A stretch of 39,219 nt of DNA from Clostridium thailandense (GTDB lineage Bacteria; Bacillota; Clostridia; Clostridiales; Clostridiaceae). The stretch spans positions 1-39,219 of the forward strand of contig NZ_JAEEGC010000027.1 in NCBI RefSeq assembly GCF_019207025.1, read 5' to 3'. Made by a program: the position numbers and the translations under genes. The notes beneath the pieces are model-generated. The model had not been told where the DNA came from and made no database searches. It saw nothing but the letters and a program-made list of their open reading frames with translations. Below, in pieces: positions 33,810-39,219 of the stretch (the first letter of the stretch is position 1; the number at the start of each line of letters is the position of its first letter).

Positions 33810-34955
33810 ATGATAGAAATGAAAACACGCCAGTATATACTTAGCTCTATAAGTTTTGATGATTTTTTCAAACTGTTAAATCAGGAACAGATTAAATATA
33901 TTATATTGAGATGGTTTGATAAATTTCCTAAAATTAGAAAAGGAGAAGCTATTGATTTACTTGTTCATGATGATGATTTATTTAAGATTAGTAAGCATGT
34001 TTCTCCCCATTGCAAAAATAATTCTATTGCATGTAATATTTATAGTATTAATGGCATGACTGGAACTGATTACAATGAACTACCTTATTATCCTAGTCAC
34101 TGTGCACAAGAAATGCTTAATGAAAGAATTCTATGGGATAATAAATATTTTGTGCCTAGCACTAAACATTACCTACTAAGTATAGCCTATCATGCTGTTT
34201 ATTATAAAGCAGAAAATTCAGGTTTGCCTCGAGGTATCAGAGAAGAAGATAGTGAATTAGTCCACAATAATAAATATACAAAAGCTCTCCGTACTATGAT
34301 TAATCAGTGCGGCATAAACGTGGAATTGACGTGGGTTGGTTTACAAAAATTTTTGGATGAGAACAACTGGACTCCAGAATTATTAGTACTAAAAAAGCTT
34401 TCTAAAAAAAGCAATTGGGTAAAAAATTTATATTATTTAAAGCTCCATGACAGGCAAAATACAGGTGAAATTATGGCATTTATCATTAGAGAATGGGCTC
34501 ATGAAAACAACTTAACTGATTGGATAATAAAGTGGTTAGAGAACCACGGTTTACACATACTAAATATTTATGAACTTGATGAAAGTCGTAAGAAAAAGGC
34601 AACATGTAATTTGCGAGGAGGCGATTGGGGATATAACAAATGGAGAAAACATGGAGGAAGCGGAAAACCAGCTGTTCTAATTATAGCTTATGATTTCTAT
34701 CCAATTCCTTTAGACAAGATGTATAAAAAGTATTATCCTTATGTGTCAAACGGAAATTTCCTTTTGAAAATAAAGCTTCGAAATGAACTGAATAAGAATC
34801 AACCTCCAAACAAAAGAAGGAGTATCATCCACTCAAGTGACAATACTTTAGATGCTTTAGAATTCATTAATACTTTATATCCAAAGGAAATTCCTAAAAT
34901 TCTAAACAAAATTAACTTAGCTAAAGAAAAGATGAAAATCACGGCCGACACTTAA
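33810..34955 (+). CDS. Uncharacterised protein: nucleotidyltransferase-like N-terminus, NDK-like C-terminal motif
   Basis: 381 residues, no signal or membrane segments. The N-terminal part (KYIILRWFDKFPKIRKGEAIDLLVHDDDL) resembles a nucleotidyltransferase core with an acidic strand. The middle has YYPSHCAQEMLNERILWDNKYFVPS. The C-terminus contains RRSIIHSSDNTLDALEFI, reminiscent of the H-G-S-D segment of nucleoside diphosphate kinases. I do not recognise a named family; surface-glycan modification is a guess from the neighbouring acyltransferase. GGGGGG precedes the ATG. The last codons (TADT, stop) lie at the left end of a foldback element, so the 3' end may have been changed by its insertion. 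Confidence 0.6.
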   Translation: MIEMKTRQYILSSISFDDFFKLLNQEQIKYIILRWFDKFPKIRKGEAIDLLVHDDDLFKISKHVSPHCKNNSIACNIYSINGMTGTDYNELPYYPSHCAQEMLNERILWDNKYFVPSTKHYLLSIAYHAVYYKAENSGLPRGIREEDSELVHNNKYTKALRTMINQCGINVELTWVGLQKFLDENNWTPELLVLKKLSKKSNWVKNLYYLKLHDRQNTGEIMAFIIREWAHENNLTDWIIKWLENHGLHILNIYELDESRKKKATCNLRGGDWGYNKWRKHGGSGKPAVLIIAYDFYPIPLDKMYKKYYPYVSNGNFLLKIKLRNELNKNQPPNKRRSIIHSSDNTLDALEFINTLYPKEIPKILNKINLAKEKMKITADT

Positions 34956-35175
34956 CTTATGCTTCGGGATATATTAGCATTCTTCCGACACAATAAACAC
35001 TTTTTATAAGTCTAAAGTTCAGTATTTTGAAAGTCTAAGAACCATTGATAAACTCGTACCCCAAACACATAAATAGTCCTAGGACTTTCTAAAATACTTA
35101 GCTAAGACTTATAGCAAAAGTATTTAAATGTGCCTTCCAGAATATCAATATATCCCTGCACATAAGTTAAATGTC
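34947..35175. repeat. ~229-bp foldback (palindromic) element
   Basis: Long inverted arms of about 95 bases. Outer: GACACTTAACTTATG (34947-34961) with CATAAGTTAAATGTC (35161-35175), one mismatch; then GGGATATATT (34966-34975) with AATATATCCC (35147-35156). Inner: TATAAGTCT (35005-35013) with AGACTTATA (35105-35113), and AGTATTTTGAAAGTC (35021-35035) with GACTTTCTAAAATACT (35083-35098). The central loop is about 45 bases. No ORF of note inside. It fits a MITE-like mobile element or a large structured RNA. Confidence 0.75.
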
Positions 35176-35291
35176 TGGTGTAGATATCTATAAGTGTAAC
35201 AACTCCTTGCTATAAAATAATTTTACATGATGGAGTTCTCCACGAAGGTTCTCCAATTTGATTGTTACTATCAGTTAAATAATGTTTAGGT

Positions 35292-35471
35292 TTATAAATT
35301 AATATTTAATTTTTCCTTATATCGTTTCCCCCATGCCCACATCGAGTCAAGTATAGGTTTTAGGCTCATCCCGTCTTCTGTAAGAGAGTATTCAACCCTT
35401 GGTGGGATTTCAGCATAAGCTTTTCGAGTAACTAAACCATCTTCCTCCATCTCTCTTAGCTGCTGGGTCAG
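35292..35471 (-). pseudogene. HxlR-family regulator remnant
   Basis: A 59-codon frame reads [20 protein letters not shown], then [12 protein letters not shown] and [11 protein letters not shown], clearly the C-terminal half of an HxlR-type winged helix regulator. An in-frame stop lies directly upstream of CTG 35471 and the first half of the gene, including the start, is missing. HxlR regulators are often divergent to the gene they control; the broken MFS gene beside it could have been its target. Confidence 0.75.
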
Positions 35472-35523
35472 CTATTATATGAGTGATATTCTTAATTACT
35501 CATGTGAAAAGGTGTTTAAAATA

Positions 35524-35561
35524 AGCCGGTTAAAGTGACTCATTCATCACTTTAACCGGCT
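35524..35561 (-). terminator. 15-bp terminator of the broken MFS gene
   Basis: AGCCGGTTAAAGTGA (35524-35538) pairs perfectly with TCACTTTAACCGGCT (35547-35561). On the minus strand it is followed by TATTTTAAACACC. Confidence 0.8.
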
Positions 35562-35580
35562 CTATAAAATCTTCTCTATA

Positions 35581-36248
35581 CTAGTTAACTTGACCTTCTA
35601 CATTTATTTTTTGGCTCTCCTTTTTCCTATAGACAAACAATAATGCGTAAGCGCAAACACACATAGCTGTACAAGTTATAAATGCTGATGTCGTAGAAAT
35701 ATCTGCTGTCTTACCAATAATTACATTAACTCCTGCACTAGTTAAATCTCCAAAAATAGCGAACACTGATAAAAGAGTCGCCCTATCAGTAGTCTTAATG
35801 CTTTTATTTTCAATATCCAAAACTATAGGAGAAATCATAGCTCCGCAGCCACATATCTGCCAAATACCTTTTCACTCTCTTCTTGCTTAACTGATGAATA
35901 TATTAGAGCTACATCGCATCCTGAGATTCCTGCTAAAGATACTGATAATAGTATTCGTTCTAGAAGGAACATTTCAAAGGAATACGCTTTATAAAAAACT
36001 ATTTTTGATATGAAGTATATAAAATTTGAAATAACAAGTGACTTCTTATACCCAATTTTATCTGCAGCCCATCCCCATGGGATTTCAAAAATAATCATTA
36101 ATACCCATGATATTGACTCTATTAAAAACATATTAGATAAAGATAAATTTCTATTTTGCCTATACACCGTCGCAATAGGTCCATAAAAAACAAATCCCTG
36201 TAAAAATACGATAATGTACATTAAATAAACGTTAACTTTTCTATTCAA
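35581..36248 (-). pseudogene. MFS transporter with internal deletion
   Basis: The 5' part (36248-35835, TTG start with GGGGGTG 8 bases upstream) encodes the first ~137 residues of an MFS protein (TM1-4, with GWAADKIGYKKSLVI as the A-motif). It ends at GRYVAAEL with a stop. The 3' part (35838-35581) encodes the last ~85 residues (LLSVFAIFGDLTSAGVNVIIGKTAD...) in another frame. About half of a ~400-residue transporter is missing, and the two parts overlap by 4 bases. It is probably non-functional. Confidence 0.8.
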
Positions 36249-36559
36249 TTTTAATACACCCCCAAAATTACATAGGAAAAAAACCTTGTTATAAAGGCTA
36301 ATTTAAAAATATACTATAATTTGAGGTGTATTAAATCGGTCTGAACATTTATTTTTTTCTCCTTTAAGATATAGTTCATAATACTAACTTACTTATTATT
36401 GTAAGTTTCTTCAGTTAAGCTTATTAAAGATAATTATCTATAATTTATAGTATACAATACATTGAAAATTAGAACAATTTTGTAATATCCGTAACTGCCT
36501 TTATATTTTCAATTTATCTTTAATGAATCCTATTTGTACATGTATTATGGCAACGAATC
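36249..36559. other. Gap with no supported gene
   Basis: AT-rich region between the MFS remnant and dut. The MFS ribosome site is at its left edge; no RNA gene, repeat or strong terminator was recognised. Confidence 0.5.
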
Positions 36560-36994
36560 TTACCTAACCCCTGTAGATCCAAAGCCACCTTCTCCTCTTG
36601 ATGTATCTGTAAGTTCTTCTATTTCCTTTATGGTAACACGAAACACAGGTTTAACAACCATTTGTGCAATCTTCATGCCTTTTTCTACATGGAACTCCTG
36701 CTTTCCATGATTAATCAATATAACACCTATTTCACCTCTATATCCTTCATCTATTGTTCCAGGGGTATTTAGCACTGTTATTTGATTCTTTAAAGCTAAT
36801 CCACTTCTTGGTCTTATTTGAGCTTCAGTTTCCTTAGGCAGTTCTATTTGTATTCCTGTTTTAACAAGTTTTGATTCTCCAGGTAATATTACTAAATCAT
36901 CTACTGAAAACAAATCTAGTCCAGCATCTCCCTCATGGGCATACTCTGGCATCCTAGCTTCCTCATTTATTCTCTTAACCTTTAATTCAATCAT
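36560..36994 (-). CDS. dut: dUTP diphosphatase
   Basis: 144 residues with all five trimeric dUTPase motifs in order: [11 protein letters not shown] (I), [11 protein letters not shown] (II), [20 protein letters not shown] (III), [13 protein letters not shown] (IV) and [10 protein letters not shown] (V). It hydrolyses dUTP to dUMP and pyrophosphate, keeping uracil out of DNA. GGAGAG precedes the ATG. Flanked by long AT-rich gaps, it looks monocistronic. A prophage origin is possible for dUTPases, but no phage genes are nearby. Confidence 0.95.
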   Translation of the reverse strand: MIELKVKRINEEARMPEYAHEGDAGLDLFSVDDLVILPGESKLVKTGIQIELPKETEAQIRPRSGLALKNQITVLNTPGTIDEGYRGEIGVILINHGKQEFHVEKGMKIAQMVVKPVFRVTIKEIEELTDTSRGEGGFGSTGVR

Positions 36995-37138
36995 GTCTAA
37001 CTCTCCATTCTGTAATTTTAAATTTAATGCAGTATTATTATAACATATCGTTTTTATTCTTTATTATATTTCTATATAATTTGTTCTCCATATTTTATAT
37101 ATAAAATTAAATTTAGAAACTTTATTCTATACATATAA

Positions 37139-37181
37139 AAGCGATACTTGAATATTACAATCTTTAATTCAAGTATCGCTT
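37139..37181 (-). terminator. 15-bp terminator after the Crp/Fnr gene
   Basis: AAGCGATACTTGAAT (37139-37153) pairs perfectly with ATTCAAGTATCGCTT (37167-37181); on the minus strand TTTATATG follows. Confidence 0.85.
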
Positions 37182-37231
37182 AAATCTATTTTTTGTTCTC
37201 TAGTTATATTGCCAGAAATGAATTCTAATCA

Positions 37232-37918
37232 TTATTCGAATGTATGCCTACAAAGGCATGGATCTTTTTTTAAAGTATAATATCTTTTTTCTCGTCCTAT
37301 AATATTTGATGTTATCAATTCTTTAATTGCCTGTCCCACCATTACTCGCGAAGCTCCAATCATATCTGCCAATTCTTGTTGAGTAATGATAATATCAATT
37401 AATAATTCTTCTCCTTTGCTTTCCCCATATTCTTTAGCAAAATGATAAAAGAGATATAAAAGTTTTTCTTTTACAGTTTGTCGTGTATCTTCTCCGTATT
37501 TTTGTAAACTATCATAACGTTTTTTACCAAGATAGCTGATTATTCTTAAAGCAAAAGAGGAATTCTCTTGAATTAACGTTCTAAACTGCTGTCTGCTAAA
37601 ACAACAGATTTTTGCCTCTTCCATAGCAATAGCACTAGATACCTCTTTCTGCTCTTGATATAAAGATAGTTCACCGAGGATCTCGCCAGGGCCACAAACA
37701 TCCAAAATAGCTTCATGACCATCTTCAGTTATTTGCACTAATTTAAGCTTACCCGACTTAATGAGATAAACTGCATTTGAAAATTCATCCTGATGGAAAA
37801 GTGACTCACCTTTTGATAATTTTTTCTTTACTGTACAATTGCAAAGTTTTATACACTGCTCACTTTCAAGTCCACGAAATAAATCTAATTCTGCTAAGCA
37901 AACTATGCATCTTTTCAT
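37232..37918 (-). CDS. Crp/Fnr-family regulator with N-terminal cysteines
   Basis: 228 residues. Cyclic-nucleotide-binding-like beta barrel (GESLFHQDEFSNAVYLIKSGKLKLV, GPGEILGELSLY) and a C-terminal HTH (TQQELADMIGASRVMVGQAIKEL). Cysteines cluster at the N-terminus (Cys4, Cys7, Cys22, Cys26, Cys28) and at the C-terminus (CLCRH), so an iron-sulfur or thiol redox sensor is plausible. The usual cAMP-contact residues are not evident. ATG 37918 has GGAGG 8 bases upstream; the TTG 15 bases earlier is inside that site. It lies 68 bases after a PNPOx-like gene, likely one operon. Confidence 0.85.
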   Translation of the reverse strand: MKRCIVCLAELDLFRGLESEQCIKLCNCTVKKKLSKGESLFHQDEFSNAVYLIKSGKLKLVQITEDGHEAILDVCGPGEILGELSLYQEQKEVSSAIAMEEAKICCFSRQQFRTLIQENSSFALRIISYLGKKRYDSLQKYGEDTRQTVKEKLLYLFYHFAKEYGESKGEELLIDIIITQQELADMIGASRVMVGQAIKELITSNIIGREKRYYTLKKDPCLCRHTFE

Positions 37919-37986
37919 GTAAATTACCTCCAAAAATAAGTCGGGTTACCTTTCGATAAATAAAATCATTTGAGATTATCTAAGTA

Positions 37987-38295
37987 TTAAATCATTGGCT
38001 CAGCTTTGTCTGCCTTAAATAAAACAGAAGAATCTCTTATACAAGCTTTGCCAGTAAGACGAAATCCTTTTGGTCCACCTTCTGTAGTAGCAACCACTAC
38101 TTGCATTATATCATTATTTTTGATGTTTTGCTGAGTCTTTTCCATTTTATAAATTCCAAAGCTTAACATATCTTCATCCACGATTTCTCCCTTTCCTACA
38201 ACAATCATATGCGGCTCGCCTTTTGGTGACATAGTAGTAATAGAAATAAACGGTGATTTTGTAACTACATTTTTGATTTCATCAGTAATAATCAT
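37987..38295 (-). CDS. PNPOx-like flavin-binding fold protein
   Basis: 102 residues, short for the pyridoxamine 5'-phosphate oxidase-like split barrel (about 120-150 residues) but with the expected start (FISITTMSPKGEPHMIVVGKGEIV) and strands (MQVVVATTEGGPKGFRLTGKA). Members bind FMN, F420 or haem; ligand not predictable here. AAAGGGG precedes the ATG. It is upstream of the Cys-rich Crp/Fnr gene on the same strand. Confidence 0.75.
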   Translation of the reverse strand: MIITDEIKNVVTKSPFISITTMSPKGEPHMIVVGKGEIVDEDMLSFGIYKMEKTQQNIKNNDIMQVVVATTEGGPKGFRLTGKACIRDSSVLFKADKAEPMI

Positions 38296-38415
38296 TTTTT
38301 CTTACCCCTTTACATTTTATTTTATTGATTATATTTGCCATTATACTTCTGACTGGTTAGATTATAGCATAGTAGGGTGGAATAAAATGCTAAATACTTT
38401 ACAAAATTAAAATTT

Positions 38416-38476
38416 AGTGCAACAGAGCCTTACTTTTAAAAAGGGGCTGTCGCACTTAGGTAAGTACGGCAGACCC
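38416..38476. repeat. Three-armed inverted repeat/terminator region
   Basis: AGTGCAACAGAGCC (38416-38429) pairs imperfectly with GGGGCTGTCGCACT (38443-38456). The latter arm, extended to 38459, also pairs with GTAAGTACGGCAGACCC (38460-38476). The first pairing, read on the minus strand, is followed by AAATTTTAATTTTG and can terminate the MFS gene. The middle arm is the exact inverse of bases 1-17. It may be a terminator built from an IS end. Confidence 0.55.
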
Positions 38477-38577
38477 TCTACGCTTATGATTTTATATATA
38501 ATATATTTTAATTATTTACTTACTTTTAATAACTATTTATTATTACATACCTATTATGAACTTGGTATTACAAAAAA

Positions 38578-39119
38578 TCAAATTCGCTGTGCTTGTCTTT
38601 GTAATCTAGCTGATGGGCGATTCTTCATGAAAATACCTGTAAACCCTGCAATTATTGGTAATATAAATAGTATAGAAACTGCAGAAGTCAATCCAAAAAC
38701 ATCTCCAATACGACCTATTACAATAACCACTAATCCACCTAAACCATTAGCAAATCCCATTGTTAATCCCGCAGCTAATGCCTTGTTTTCTGGTATAGCT
38801 TCCTGCGCCGCTACTACAGTAACAGAAAAGCTTGATAAAAGTGCAGAGCCAGCTAATGCAAGAAATATTGTGCTTATCATACCCTTTGTAAGCAGAAAAG
38901 TAAAAAATAATGGTGTAGAAAGTATAAGCGAACCAATAATAAGCTTCTTTCGACCAAAGTAGTCTGATATAAAGCCTCCAATTATGCCTCCAAATGCACC
39001 AGCCGCAAGCATAATCGTAACAAGATGACTGGCTTGGATGTTAGATAAATTTTTATATTTAAAATAAAGTGGAAGTATTGTCAATAACCCAGTATATGCT
39101 AAACAGGGCAAACGCATGA
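38578..39119 (-). pseudogene. C-terminal half of an MFS transporter
   Basis: 179 codons encode only the second half of an MFS protein: AYTGLLTILPLYFKYKNLS (TM7-like), GFISDYFGRKKLIIG (repeat of the A-motif), and about five more membrane segments, resembling fosmidomycin-resistance-type efflux proteins. The first half is absent: homology-like sequence stops near 39117 and an unrelated AT-rich stretch with a terminator begins. Probably 5' truncated by deletion or insertion, and not expressed as a full transporter. Confidence 0.7.
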
Positions 39120-39155
39120 GTTAACAAAATGTGAATAAGCCCTTTTAATCAAGGA

Positions 39156-39198
39156 TTTGTTGTATAATCATTTTGAAGGGATTATACAACAAATTTTT
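39156..39198 (+). terminator. 14-bp terminator at the right edge
   Basis: TTTGTTGTATAATC (39156-39169) pairs perfectly with GATTATACAACAAA (39180-39193), followed by TTTTT. It reads on the plus strand although no plus-strand gene ends here, so it probably belongs to sequence brought in where the MFS gene was cut. Confidence 0.7.
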
Positions 39199-39219
39199 AG
39201 CTGCAAAATAAAATCTTCA

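Noticed and set aside
38417..38962. 181-codon plus-strand frame opposite the MFS fragment
   Set aside because: The minus-strand frame encodes recognisable MFS membrane segments with the A-motif repeat; the plus frame is its antisense shadow.

Overview
The window looks like chromosomal DNA of a low-GC, spore-forming, anaerobic Clostridium (cluster I type). The reasons are very AT-rich intergenic sequence, strong GGAGG-type ribosome binding sites, perfect-stem intrinsic terminators, a LysM/GH18 spore-cortex enzyme, and a selenocysteine formate dehydrogenase placed next to NuoE/NuoF-like subunits. The species cannot be fixed from sequence alone.

Layout. (1) 0.1-4.8 kb: a ribosome-protection neighbourhood with an ABC-F protein (minus), a frameshifted secreted DUF5667-type protein, a CD3324-family small protein and a FusB-type EF-G-binding protein. 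The ABC-F, CD3324-type and FusB genes each have a leader with a short upstream ORF and hairpins or a terminator, which is the usual layout of ribosome-mediated attenuation. (2) 4.9-9.4 kb: an MBL-fold hydrolase, a divergent TetR/MFS pair with two operators, and an 8-oxoguanine deaminase-like amidohydrolase preceded by a terminator that could be an attenuator. (3) 9.7-12.9 kb: a two-gene membrane glycosylation operon (GtrB/DPM1-like GT2 plus a GT39/PMT-like enzyme). (4) 13.1-15.2 kb: a cyclodeaminase-family protein and O-acetylhomoserine sulfhydrylase. (5) 15.3-20.3 kb: a D-threonate-type acid-sugar locus on the minus strand (DeoR regulator, PdxA2, DUF1537 kinase, GntP permease) with a cre-like site and four phased GAAAC repeats.

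(6) 21.7-28.0 kb: NuoE-like, NuoF-like, a short NuoG/FdhA-N-terminal-like iron-sulfur protein, and a full formate dehydrogenase. The last is read through an in-frame UGA at 26318-26320 that is followed by a clear bacterial SECIS hairpin. Together they suggest an NAD(P)-linked, possibly electron-bifurcating formate dehydrogenase. (7) 28.2-33.6 kb: a SleL/YaaH-like spore enzyme, an esterase, a second MBL hydrolase, an HpaI-type aldolase and an acyltransferase. (8) 33.8-36.2 kb: a scarred region with an unusual nucleotidyltransferase-like protein whose 3' end runs into a ~229-bp foldback element, an HxlR remnant and an internally deleted MFS gene. (9) 36.5-39.2 kb: dUTPase, a Cys-rich Crp/Fnr regulator behind a PNPOx-like protein, and the C-terminal half of an MFS transporter. 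A 17-base sequence at the left edge recurs inverted near the right end.

The observations most worth following are the three leader-peptide/attenuator regions (especially the one in front of the uncharacterised CD3324-type gene), the long foldback element, and the FDH module with its truncated paralogue and unexplained leader.
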